Source: a bacterium
Lineage (GTDB): Bacteria > Planctomycetota > Planctomycetia > Pirellulales > Pirellulaceae
DNA length: 64,000 nt
Assembly: GCA_030430075.1 (NCBI GenBank)
Contig: JAUIGN010000026.1
Coordinates: forward strand, 1-64,000
Direction of reading: 5' to 3'
The position numbers and the translations under genes were made by a program. Numbering within the stretch: the stretch's first letter is position 1; every line of letters starts with the position of its first letter. Under the pieces are notes generated by a model that was not told the origin of the DNA, did not search any database, and saw only the letters and a program-made list of their open reading frames with translations. Shown piece by piece: positions 34,128-42,722 of this stretch.

Positions 34128-35522
34128 ATGAAGACGACCCAGCGGTTCTGCCTGGTCTGCCAGGCGCAGTTCGACGTGGGGCAGCAGCAAGAGAACTGCC
34201 CGCAGTGCGGCAAGACCTGGCAGGACTGGACCTACGCACCAACGATCGACTCGGAGTTTCCTCCCGACGCGTCGGGGCAGGACGCGGCCGATGAGGGTCC
34301 CGACGAACTGCTCGACACGGAATTCGACAAGTACCACATCCACGAGTTCCTCGGGCAGGGCGGGATGGCCCGCGTCTATCGGGCTGCCGATTTGGCCCTG
34401 CAGCGATCGTGCGCCATCAAGGTCCTTCGCGAGACGAAGCGACACGGCGACCAGGCGGCCGATTCATTTCTGGCGGAGGCGCGGGCCGCCGCCGCACTGA
34501 TGCACCCGCATGTCGTGGCGATCCATACGATTGGTGAATATCAGGGACGGCCGTTCATCGAGATGGAGTACATTGACGGCCCCTCGCTGGCAGAGCATCT
34601 CCGTGCGGTGGGCCGCCTGGCACCGCTCCCAGCCACGCGTTTCATGATGCAGATCTGTGCCGCCCTGGAATCGGCCCACGAGCTGGGAATGGTGCACCGC
34701 GACATCAAGCCGGCTAATGTGATGGTGGCTCGCGCCACCGAGGCCAAGCTGGCCGACTTTGGCTTGGCCAAGCAGATCACTTCCTCGCAACCGACTCCAT
34801 CCATGCTCTCGGGGACGCCGTCGTTTATGGCACCCGAGCTCTTCAAAGGCGCGCCGGCCAGCAAAGCCAGCGACATCTACGCCGTTGGTGTGACCTATTT
34901 TTCCCTCCTCACGGGCCACTTGCCTGTCTCCGCGAAATCAGTCAACGAACTGATCAACTTTCATGACCAGGCCGAGCAGATTGACTTGGACGCCTTGGCG
35001 CCTGACCTGCCCGGCCGCGTCAGTGACGTCATTCGGCGGAGTCTGGCGCCGCGTTCGGAAGAGCGGTTTGAAGATGCCGCGACGCTTGGCCTGGCCCTGC
35101 GGGAAGTGTTCGGCTCTTTGCGGAGCCTGGCGGAATTGCTGGCCGAAGCGCTGGAGAATCAACCGGTGCAGATCAATCCGCACGAGGGGCGGTTCGAGAT
35201 TCTCGTCCGCCTGGCCCAGGGCAGATCGCAACGGGTCACCGTCGAATTGATGCCCCAGGCCGGCGGCATGGAACTGGTGCGGATCTACAGTGTTTGCGGG
35301 CTGGCTGTGGCCGACCAGTACGCCCACGCACTGGAAATGAACGCGGTCATCCATCACGGCGCGTTGGCGATCGAACAGATTGGGGGACAGCCCTATTTTG
35401 TGGCGGTGGACGCCTATCCGCGGGCGACATGCGAGCCGCTGGAGTTACGCGAGAGCGTGATGACCATTGCAGCCAACGCCGATCGTCTCGAGGCGCTCTT
35501 GCACGACGACGATGTTTTTTAG
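34128..35522 (+). CDS. Hanks-type Ser/Thr protein kinase with zinc ribbon
   Basis: 464 residues. An N-terminal zinc ribbon (CLVCQAQF and CPQCGKTW, ~8-31) precedes a full kinase domain (~70-330): Gly-rich loop GQGGMARVYRA, K98 in AIKVL, HRDIKPANV with D192, DFG with D210, and the FMAPEL segment. The C-terminal ~110 residues (from FEILVRLAQGRSQRVTVEL) form an alpha/beta domain that resembles YbjN/type III-chaperone-like folds, perhaps a partner- or ligand-binding unit. There is no membrane helix, unlike PknB-type receptors, so it is a soluble kinase. It lies alone, upstream of the DUF1080 gene. Confidence 0.88.
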   Translation: MKTTQRFCLVCQAQFDVGQQQENCPQCGKTWQDWTYAPTIDSEFPPDASGQDAADEGPDELLDTEFDKYHIHEFLGQGGMARVYRAADLALQRSCAIKVLRETKRHGDQAADSFLAEARAAAALMHPHVVAIHTIGEYQGRPFIEMEYIDGPSLAEHLRAVGRLAPLPATRFMMQICAALESAHELGMVHRDIKPANVMVARATEAKLADFGLAKQITSSQPTPSMLSGTPSFMAPELFKGAPASKASDIYAVGVTYFSLLTGHLPVSAKSVNELINFHDQAEQIDLDALAPDLPGRVSDVIRRSLAPRSEERFEDAATLGLALREVFGSLRSLAELLAEALENQPVQINPHEGRFEILVRLAQGRSQRVTVELMPQAGGMELVRIYSVCGLAVADQYAHALEMNAVIHHGALAIEQIGGQPYFVAVDAYPRATCEPLELRESVMTIAANADRLEALLHDDDVF

Positions 35523-35602
35523 TTTGCGTTCAGGGACGGTTCGGAATAGGCTATCGGTTTCACGCCGATGCTCCCCCCTCCCCAGTCCCGAAGGATCCCT
35601 CA

Positions 35603-36931
35603 ATGCAAGCTCGTTACGCTCTCGCCCTGGCATGTGCGTTCAGTCTGATTTCGGCCGTTCCATCTTCGTCGTGTTCGCTTGACGCCGCCGAGCCCCCGGC
35701 TGGGTTCACGGCGCTGTTTAACGGCGAAAACATGGAGGGCTGGCATGCGATGGGACATTTCGACCCGCGCAAGTTGGCCGCGATGTCTGACGAGGACCGG
35801 GCTGCCAAACGGGCCAAGGACTGGGAGGAAGCCCAGGCTCACTGGACCGTCGAGAACGGGGAATTGGTCAACGACGGCCACGGTGCCTACCTGACGACCG
35901 ACAAGGACTTTGGTGACATCGAACTGCTGCTGGAGTACAAGACGGTCGCCAAGGCGGATAGCGGCATCTACTTGCGGGGGACGCCCCAGGTTCAGATTTG
36001 GGACTACACGGAGGCGGGCGGGAAATGGAATATCGGCGCCGACAAAGGGTCGGGCGGGCTCTGGAACAACAGCAAAGGGGCCGCCGGCAAAGACCCGCTC
36101 GTCCTGGCCGACAAGCCGTTTGGCGAATGGAACACGTTCCGGATCATTCAGGTGGGCGAGCGCACGACCGTCTACTTGAACGGGCAACTCGTCGTCGACG
36201 CAGCCCGGATGGAAAACTACTGGGATCGCCAGAGCCCGCTATTCGCCGCCGGCCCGATCCAGTTGCAGACGCACGGCGGCGAGATTCGGTGGCGCAACAT
36301 CTTCGTAAGAGAAATCGAATCGGACGAGGCGGCGAAGCTGCTGGCCGGTTACCACGGCGAAGGGTTTCAAACGGTCTGCAACGGCAAGGACTTCTCCGGC
36401 TGGGCAGGTCCGACTGAAAACTACGAAATCAGCGACGGTGTCGTACGCTGCAAGCCAGGCAAGGGTGGCACCATCTATACCGAAAAGGAATACTCCGACT
36501 TCGTGGCGCGGTTCCAGTTCAAACTGCCACCTGGCGGCAACAATGGACTGGCGATTCGCTATCCGGGAGAAGGAGACACGGCCTACAAGGGCATGTGCGA
36601 GCTGCAGGTCCTGGACAACACGGCCGACAGGTATGCCAAGCTGGACCCGCGCCAATATCACGGCTCGGCCTACGGCATGGTTGCTGCCCATCGGGGCTTC
36701 CTGCGTCCAGTGGGCGAGTGGAACTTCCAGGAAGTGACCGTGCAAGGTTCGAAGATCAAGGTCGAGCTGAACGGGACGGTGATCCTGGATACCGACCTCG
36801 CAACAGTCACGGAGTTCATGGGCAAGCCCGTGACGGGTAAGGACCGGACGAGCGGACACTTCGGCTTTGCCGGACATAGTTCGCCGGTGGAATTCCGCGA
36901 CATCCAGATCCGCGACCTGGCCGCGGAATAG
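35603..36931 (+). CDS. exported protein with two DUF1080 (3-keto-disaccharide hydrolase) domains
   Basis: 442 residues from the ATG at 35603, which starts a signal peptide (ALALACAFSLISAVPSSS). Two successive DUF1080 domains follow, ~34-240 (GFTALFNGENMEGWHAMG, SGIYLRGTPQVQIWDY) and ~245-442 (CNGKDFSGWAG, NNGLAIRYPGEGD, CELQVLDNTA). DUF1080 is a concanavalin-like jelly-roll fold now linked to 3-keto-glycoside hydrolysis and is abundant in planctomycetes, where it takes part in polysaccharide breakdown. The internal duplication is unusual but not unique. It is exported to the periplasm or paryphoplasm. The next genes are convergent, with a repeat array between. Confidence 0.85.
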   Translation: MQARYALALACAFSLISAVPSSSCSLDAAEPPAGFTALFNGENMEGWHAMGHFDPRKLAAMSDEDRAAKRAKDWEEAQAHWTVENGELVNDGHGAYLTTDKDFGDIELLLEYKTVAKADSGIYLRGTPQVQIWDYTEAGGKWNIGADKGSGGLWNNSKGAAGKDPLVLADKPFGEWNTFRIIQVGERTTVYLNGQLVVDAARMENYWDRQSPLFAAGPIQLQTHGGEIRWRNIFVREIESDEAAKLLAGYHGEGFQTVCNGKDFSGWAGPTENYEISDGVVRCKPGKGGTIYTEKEYSDFVARFQFKLPPGGNNGLAIRYPGEGDTAYKGMCELQVLDNTADRYAKLDPRQYHGSAYGMVAAHRGFLRPVGEWNFQEVTVQGSKIKVELNGTVILDTDLATVTEFMGKPVTGKDRTSGHFGFAGHSSPVEFRDIQIRDLAAE

Positions 36932-36949
36932 CGCTGCCCGACTCGCTGC

Positions 36950-37165
36950 GAAAATTGTTCGGCGACGCGGGCCGCGTCGCCGTTCGACGCGCGTCACGTC
37001 GCTGTTCGGCGACGCGGGCCGCGTCATTGTTCGGCGCGGGTCGCGTCATTGTTCGGCGCGGGTCTCTGACCCCGCCGAAACCGCTGACCGAAGGTCTCCC
37101 ACCGTCGCACTTCCTGCCAGCAACGGTTAGTACTGAGTGGGGAGACCTTCCGGTCGACCGTCGTG
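36950..37165 (+). repeat. composite hairpin repeat, copy 1
   Basis: Repeated GTTCGGCG[C/A]...CGGGTC units (36956-37060) lead into the core GGTCTCTGACCCCGCCG...GACCGAAGGTCTC (37061-37098). After a ~45-bp loop comes GAGACCTTCCGGTCGACC (37143-37160), which pairs with the end of the core. The same modules occur at 51.2, 59.1, 59.35, 63.5 and 63.7 kb. Confidence 0.7.
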
Positions 37166-37169
37166 CGTG

Positions 37170-37612
37170 GTCAGAGACCAGCGCACAGCGCGTTTCGTGC
37201 GTGGTCAGAGACCAGCGCACAGCGCGTTTCGTGCGTCGTCAGAGACCAGCGCACAGCGCGTTTCGTGCGTCGTCAGAAACCAGCGCACAGCGCATTTCGT
37301 GCGTCGTCAGAGACCAGCGCACAGCGCGTTTCGTGCGCGGTCAGAGACCAGCGCACAGCGCGTTTCGTGGGTCGTCAGAGACCAGCGCACAGCGCATTTC
37401 GTGCGTGGTCAGAGACCAGCGCACAGCGCGTTTCGTGCGTGGTCAGAGACCAGCGCACAGCGCGTTTCGTGCGTGGTCAGAGACCAGCGCACAGCGCGTT
37501 TCGTGCGTCGTCAGAGACCAGCGCACAGCGCGTTTCGTGCGGGGTCGGGAGACCCGCGCACAGCGCGTTTCGTACCAGGTCAGAGACCAGCGCACTGCGG
37601 TCAGAAACCGGT
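37170..37612 (+). repeat. 13 tandem copies of a 34-bp unit
   Basis: The unit GTCAGAGACCAGCGCACAGC followed by GCGTTTCGTGCGTG repeats with exact 34-bp spacing (first copies start at about 37170, 37204, 37238) up to ~37610; the last two copies are degenerate and one is a base longer. Differences between copies are single substitutions. There are no unique spacers. The unit is an expanded version of the D module of the composite hairpin repeat (GGTCAGAGACCAGCGCACA). It ends 16 bp before the stop codon of the YhaN-like gene. All reading frames are open through it, but that follows from the period and says nothing about coding. Confidence 0.9.
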
Positions 37613-37627
37613 TGACCACAAGACGCC

Positions 37628-40600
37628 TCAGGCGGCGTTTTCTTCCTTGGTTTCGTTTGGCAAGCCGGCCGGGGTGGCGTCCCACCACCACTGGCTGTTG
37701 TCGAACGGTTCGTCATCGTCCAGTTCGTCAAAGTCTTCGGCAACCACTTCCGCCACCGGTTCCTCGAGTTCCGCCGGCGGCTGTTCCTGCGACCGAAAGA
37801 AGTCGGTCAAGTCGATCCGCGGAGTAAGCTCTTCCACTTCTTCCAACACATACTCCGGCTCGGGATCAACGTCGGCGGGCGTCTCCTGGTGGATGGCGAT
37901 TTCGATCGCAGGAGCCTCTTCCTCCTCGACTTCTTCCAGCTCGTAGGCTTCTTCTTCGGCCAGTTCATAGAATCCGTCGGATTCCGCTTCGGCTTCCGCA
38001 TTCGCCTCGACTTGATAGGCGTCAGCCTCTTCCTCCGCGTCGACGTCCTCATCCTCGACCTCGAACTCCACTTCCTCCAACTCGTCTTCCTGGTCGTCGA
38101 CAGCTTCGACGACTTCGAGTTCCTCCTCTTCCTCCGGTTCGTCGGAGACGATCTCCGGGACGTACGGTTCGATGCGCAGACCGGGCTGTCCATGTGCGGG
38201 CAGCACGCGGACATCGACTTGGGCGTCGAGGAACATTTGCTGGATATGGTCGTGGCAGGTGAAGAACAGCAACTGCCGCCCCTCCTTGGCAAATTGGCAA
38301 AGGAGTTGCACGGCCGCGCGTGCCCGTTCGAGGTCCAGGTTGACCAGTACGTCGTCCAGGATCATGGGCAGATTCACACCTCGCCGCCCATAGGCGGCGA
38401 CGAGGGCCAGTCGCAGGCTGAGGAACACCGCCTCGCGCGTCCCTCGGCTCAAGACGTCAAGCGACATGGGCTTGCCGTGGCGATCGTCGATCCGCAATTC
38501 GTTCTTGCCGAGCGGCGTCCAGATGCGTGAGTATTTTCCCTCGGTCAACGATTCCAGGTAGACCGAAGCTTCGCTCAGCGTCTCGGGTTGCCGTTCCGTT
38601 TCATACGCTTCGCGAATGCTCTCCAGCAAGCAGGCGGTTACGGCTAATCCTCGCCATTTTTCGATCGCCAGTTTGATCTTTTCCTCGACGCAGGCCAGTT
38701 GCAAGCGGGCGGCAGAGAAGCCCCGGTTCTCCGCCAATTGCTTCATCTCCTGATTCACTTCTCCGCGACGTTCATACAATTGGCTGAGGTGCGATGAGGC
38801 GTCCTGCAGACGGCTGATGAGTGTATCCCAGCGCTGTTGCAGATCGTCTTCATCGTGGCGGTCAAGTTCCCCTTCGACTTCCTCCAGTGGGCAGTGGCCG
38901 CCGATAATCGTGCGAATCTGTTCGGCCAGCGATTGGTGGCGGGCGTCGAGTTCGGTGACGCGTTCCAGCAGTTCGGCCCGTTCACGGAGCTCGGCTTCAT
39001 CCGTGACTCGCGCCAATGCGAACAGGGCTTCGCGTTTTCTGTTGAGCTTGCGAAGTGACTGCAGCATGTCGGACAGTTCTCGGCGGACCTGTTTCTCTCC
39101 CGCCTGCAGCTCGCGGCGTTTCTCCACCATCTCGCGTTGCCCAGCCAGGGCGGTTGCCAGTTGGCTCAACTGAATCTGCGGATCTTCGCTGACGGGGTCG
39201 ATTCCCAGGTCGGCGTTGAGTTTCTGCATGCGCTCGAGCAGTGCCTGGCGGTCCGTTTGCACCTTTTCCAGCCGCGCGCGTTGATCGACCAGCTTCGCTT
39301 CCACGGTCGCCTTCTTCTCGTGCAGGGCGCCCATCTGGCGGACATGGCGGTGGCTCAACGTCTCCGGCAGCCCCACACTGCGCAGGGCCCGCCGCCAGCG
39401 TCCGCGGGCCTCGCGCACCTGCTCGTCGACACTAAACGACGTTCGCTTGACTTCCTGCTTCCGCTGCCGGGTCTTGAGCCGTTCCTGGTGCAGCGGAGCA
39501 AGAGCTTCGAGGTCTTTCAGCTCTTTTTCCGCAATCGTCAGACGCGTGTTGAGCGTGCCGGTCGCGCTGGGCAGTTCGCGGTCGATCGCGTCCCGCTCCG
39601 CCAGAGCGACTTCCATTTCGTCGGTCAGGGCCTCGCGACGCCGCAGGCAGGCATCCAACTCGGCCTGATTCGTTCGTTCGACAACCGTCTTCCAGGCCAC
39701 GGACAGGAGAACGCAGATGAATCCGAGCCCCGAGATGGCCCAGGCCACTTCGGTCGTCATCGGCATGACATGCCAGCCGAACAGGCCGGTCAGCATCATC
39801 ACGAAGCCGAACACAAACATGACGCCGACGCCGCCCAGCAGGCGGATGCGGAGCAATTGGTCGTCGAGCTTCTCTTGGTGCTCTTGTCGCAACTCCTCCG
39901 CTTTACGGCGAAATCGTTCGAGCTGCTCTTCGATGGCGATCTTGCGGCGGATGTTCTTAACGTTCTCGACGGCCTTTTGCAGGGCCCCGTCAAAATCATC
40001 GATATGCCGCCCGTCCAGTTGCATGCCAAGCTGGTCGTCGGCGTTCTCGGCGTCCTGCTGGCTCTTCTTGCGGACTTTACGGCTGATCTCGCGTTGTTTG
40101 ATCGCCTCACGATAGGCCGTTGCCGGCGGTTCCAACTGCTGCAGGACGCGCGACGTGACTTTGGGCATGTTGGCCAGATCGACCCCGCCCTGCGCGGCGA
40201 ATTCTTCATCGTACTTCAGCAAGGCCAGTTCGGACGCGTCGACCTCAGCACTCAAGCGGCGGACATCCTCTTCCAGCGACTTGATCCAGGGGCCATGTTC
40301 ACAGATGGCTTCGATCCTGGAACTGTGTTCCCAGAGCGTCTTGTTGATCGGCTGGGACGCCATTTCCTGGCGGAGGTGCTGACGCCGTTTCTTGACGGGC
40401 GCCATGGCGGCCCGTTGTTCGGCAATCTCTGCGTTGAGCCGATCGACTTTCTCCAGGCACCCGTCCGGCAGGTCCTCGATCGGGCCGATCGCATCCAGTT
40501 CGTGCGTGACCTTCTCCAGGGTCTGCCACTTGTCTCGTACCTGGATGGCGATCTCGACCGTACGTCCCTCGTACTCCAGCTTCTGAATCCGGGCCTCGAA

Positions 40601-41281
40601 GCGGGCGACTTCGTCGACCAGGCTCCGCTGATCTCGGGACAGTTCGGACCACCGCTGGGTTTGCCGCTTCAGCTCGTCGACATCGCCTTGCAATCGATTG
40701 CGCTCGGCGACCAGGCGGGTCAGTTCGTTTTCTTCATCCGGGCCCCAGATCGCCGTCCGTTGAGACTCCAGCGTGCGCATGACTTCCACCAGCGACACGC
40801 GATCAACGCCGCTGGCCAGGTTGTAAAGCTGCTCGGCCGCCTGGGTATCGTCCAGGGTTGCCAGCTCCTGCAACTCGCGGATGCCGACCGCGAAGACGTT
40901 GTTGAAAATCGACTCGTCAATGCCGGAAACCAGCACATTCAGCAGGTGCTGTCCCTGGCGGCTGCCATTGTTGGCTGCCGTGATGACGGGTCGCCCGAGG
41001 ACGTGATCGTCGTCGTCGTCGAGCGTCCGTTCGACGACGAACTCACCGCTGTGGTTCTCCACATGCAGTGTCCCGCCGGCTTCACCGCCGAACACGGGCG
41101 GCATGTACAGCTTCTTGCGCTCCGGCGAAAAACCATACAAGACCGCGCGCACGAATTGCATCAACGTTGTCTTGCCGGCTTCATTGCGACCGTAGAACAA
41201 CGTGACTTCGCCCGGCAGTCCATCGACGGACACATCGTTCCAGACGCCGAAGCCATTGACCTTGATATCCCTAATTCTCAC
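37628..41281 (-). CDS. YhaN/SbcC-like AAA ATPase with long acidic tail
   Basis: 1217 residues, GTG start with GAGGA upstream. N-terminal half-ATPase: IKVNGFGVWND and P-loop GRNEAGKTT (31-39). Long coiled coils follow (~180-900), interrupted by two hydrophobic stretches near 490-540 (LLGGVGVMFVFGFVMMLTGLF and a second). The C-terminal half-ATPase has LSRGTREAVFLSLRLAL and Walker B MILDDVLVNLD. This is the Rad50/SbcC-type layout, closest to YhaN-family proteins that pair with a metallophosphoesterase. After ~1035 comes a ~180-residue tail very rich in Glu/Asp, not part of the family core. The metallophosphoesterase-like partner gene lies 46 bp upstream. A role in DNA-end processing is inferred; the membrane stretch suggests anchoring. 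Confidence 0.82.
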   Translation of the reverse strand: MRIRDIKVNGFGVWNDVSVDGLPGEVTLFYGRNEAGKTTLMQFVRAVLYGFSPERKKLYMPPVFGGEAGGTLHVENHSGEFVVERTLDDDDDHVLGRPVITAANNGSRQGQHLLNVLVSGIDESIFNNVFAVGIRELQELATLDDTQAAEQLYNLASGVDRVSLVEVMRTLESQRTAIWGPDEENELTRLVAERNRLQGDVDELKRQTQRWSELSRDQRSLVDEVARFEARIQKLEYEGRTVEIAIQVRDKWQTLEKVTHELDAIGPIEDLPDGCLEKVDRLNAEIAEQRAAMAPVKKRRQHLRQEMASQPINKTLWEHSSRIEAICEHGPWIKSLEEDVRRLSAEVDASELALLKYDEEFAAQGGVDLANMPKVTSRVLQQLEPPATAYREAIKQREISRKVRKKSQQDAENADDQLGMQLDGRHIDDFDGALQKAVENVKNIRRKIAIEEQLERFRRKAEELRQEHQEKLDDQLLRIRLLGGVGVMFVFGFVMMLTGLFGWHVMPMTTEVAWAISGLGFICVLLSVAWKTVVERTNQAELDACLRRREALTDEMEVALAERDAIDRELPSATGTLNTRLTIAEKELKDLEALAPLHQERLKTRQRKQEVKRTSFSVDEQVREARGRWRRALRSVGLPETLSHRHVRQMGALHEKKATVEAKLVDQRARLEKVQTDRQALLERMQKLNADLGIDPVSEDPQIQLSQLATALAGQREMVEKRRELQAGEKQVRRELSDMLQSLRKLNRKREALFALARVTDEAELRERAELLERVTELDARHQSLAEQIRTIIGGHCPLEEVEGELDRHDEDDLQQRWDTLISRLQDASSHLSQLYERRGEVNQEMKQLAENRGFSAARLQLACVEEKIKLAIEKWRGLAVTACLLESIREAYETERQPETLSEASVYLESLTEGKYSRIWTPLGKNELRIDDRHGKPMSLDVLSRGTREAVFLSLRLALVAAYGRRGVNLPMILDDVLVNLDLERARAAVQLLCQFAKEGRQLLFFTCHDHIQQMFLDAQVDVRVLPAHGQPGLRIEPYVPEIVSDEPEEEEELEVVEAVDDQEDELEEVEFEVEDEDVDAEEEADAYQVEANAEAEAESDGFYELAEEEAYELEEVEEEEAPAIEIAIHQETPADVDPEPEYVLEEVEELTPRIDLTDFFRSQEQPPAELEEPVAEVVAEDFDELDDDEPFDNSQWWWDATPAGLPNETKEENAA

Positions 41282-41327
41282 GTCTTCATCCTCTCATTGC
41301 GTTGGATTCCCAGTGCACGACCCGCGG

Positions 41328-42563
41328 CTAGTGCAGCACGGCGTCGTCATCACGCAGTAAATCCAATCCCATGACTGCTGCCTGGTGCAGCAAGATGTCG
41401 CGATCTTCCAACCCAACCTCGGTCAAGGCACTCGCCGGGATCCCGCCGGGCAACCGCGTATCCTCCAAGACGTCACTCAAACGCAGGGGCCGTTCGTCCT
41501 CGTCGTAGTAGTCGCGGACAACCCGCATGAAATCCCCCAGAATTGAATCCTCGTCGCACCACTCGGCTCGCAGAGCGTGGGGCGACTCCAGCTCGAACTT
41601 GACCGACCAGCCCGCCGGCGATCCAAAGCCGAACTCCTTCCGCAGCTTGGTGAGCGTTTCCTCGCGTTGCGCCGCCCGGGCAAACGGGCTGTCAAAGCGA
41701 CCGAGCCCCGACGCCAGCCAGCAGACGAGCAACGGGCGCTGGGCTTCCTCCATCAATGACTCGATCCTGGAACGCATTTCGTGCATCACGGTTTCCACCG
41801 CAATCCCTGCCGTCAGGTTCAGGCGGGGCAAACACCAACGCAAGGAATCGGTCGGGATCATGCGGGTGCGCACCCGGCCGTCCGGGTCGATATGCACCAG
41901 GGAACATCCGTGGGGCCCGCTGTCCGCCGGCTGGAACCCCTGAGGGCTGCCCGGGCAGTGAGCCACCGAGGCGTCTGCGTGGGGCGTGTCCGCGCTGATC
42001 GATCCGCCCAGTCCCCAGTAACGCACTCCCGACTGATCGGCATCGTCGATCTGGATGCTGTCCGGCAGGACCACGATCCGCGGCACCGCACCCGGCTGTC
42101 CGATGAACTCGGAAGCACGCAGCCGCCGCGACTCATGCCAACTGCGTCCGGTGATCTCCGCAATCACCAGTTCGCCCCGCCGATGCTCAAGGGACTCGAC
42201 CGAGCTGTTCGGTAACACGTGAACGTTGCCAGGCCACTCCAGGGAGGACAGCCAACCGTCGGTCTGATCGAGGCGACTGGCTGCCCAGTAGACCGGAATC
42301 TCCTTCGTGTGCAACCGAGCAAACTGTTCGGTCAGGAAGGCCACGGCCCGCGGTCCGGCGTTGGTGGGGTCGAGCAGGTCGCCGGACAGAATGACGAAAT
42401 CAACTTCCTCGCGGAGCGCCATCGCAAACACACGCTCCGCCGCCGCGAACGGTGCATTGACCAGCGTTTCGGCGAGATGGTCCGGTACGTCGTAGAGACC
42501 CTGCAGGGTCGCTTCCAGATGAAAACCGGCGGCATGGATAAAGCGAATTGTATGGCCCGACAT
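41328..42563 (-). CDS. SbcD/YhaO-like metallophosphoesterase with degenerate metal site
   Basis: 411 residues from the ATG at 42563, preceded by AGGGAGGTG. The fold follows SbcD/Mre11/YhaO: RFIHAAGFHLE at the start, FVILSGDLLDP (G61-D62), a YWGLGGS segment and a HCPGSPQGF strand. The usual metal ligands are eroded: DxH reads GFH (Asp to Gly13), the GNHD box is replaced by WAASRLD, and the GHxH box reads GGSIS. Only the GD Asp and a few others remain, so nuclease activity is doubtful. It is co-transcribed with the YhaN-like ATPase and may now act as a structural subunit. Confidence 0.75.
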   Translation of the reverse strand: MSGHTIRFIHAAGFHLEATLQGLYDVPDHLAETLVNAPFAAAERVFAMALREEVDFVILSGDLLDPTNAGPRAVAFLTEQFARLHTKEIPVYWAASRLDQTDGWLSSLEWPGNVHVLPNSSVESLEHRRGELVIAEITGRSWHESRRLRASEFIGQPGAVPRIVVLPDSIQIDDADQSGVRYWGLGGSISADTPHADASVAHCPGSPQGFQPADSGPHGCSLVHIDPDGRVRTRMIPTDSLRWCLPRLNLTAGIAVETVMHEMRSRIESLMEEAQRPLLVCWLASGLGRFDSPFARAAQREETLTKLRKEFGFGSPAGWSVKFELESPHALRAEWCDEDSILGDFMRVVRDYYDEDERPLRLSDVLEDTRLPGGIPASALTEVGLEDRDILLHQAAVMGLDLLRDDDAVLH

Positions 42564-42722
42564 GGAGCACCTCCCTGCGCTCGCTCGTGTTGGCTTCTTG
42601 CTGTGATGGCGCGGCCGGGGCCACAGCGAATCCACGCAATCCGGGCGCGCCGGCGAGAGTGTAACAACCCTGGTAATCTGAGGCCATGCCGGTTTGCCGG
42701 CGAGTGCTAGCAGGGCAGTCGC

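Noticed and set aside
37170..37612. CRISPR array
   Set aside because: The period is exactly 34 bp with no unique spacers; copies are contiguous and nearly identical, and no cas genes are in the window.
37137..37946. Repetitive protein encoded by the 34-bp array
   Set aside because: All three plus-strand frames are open because 34 is not a multiple of 3 and the unit has no stop codons; there is no ribosome site and the frames run on into the antisense strand of the YhaN-like gene.
39137..41374. 745-residue plus-strand ORF
   Set aside because: Antisense of the YhaN-like gene, open because of biased codons.
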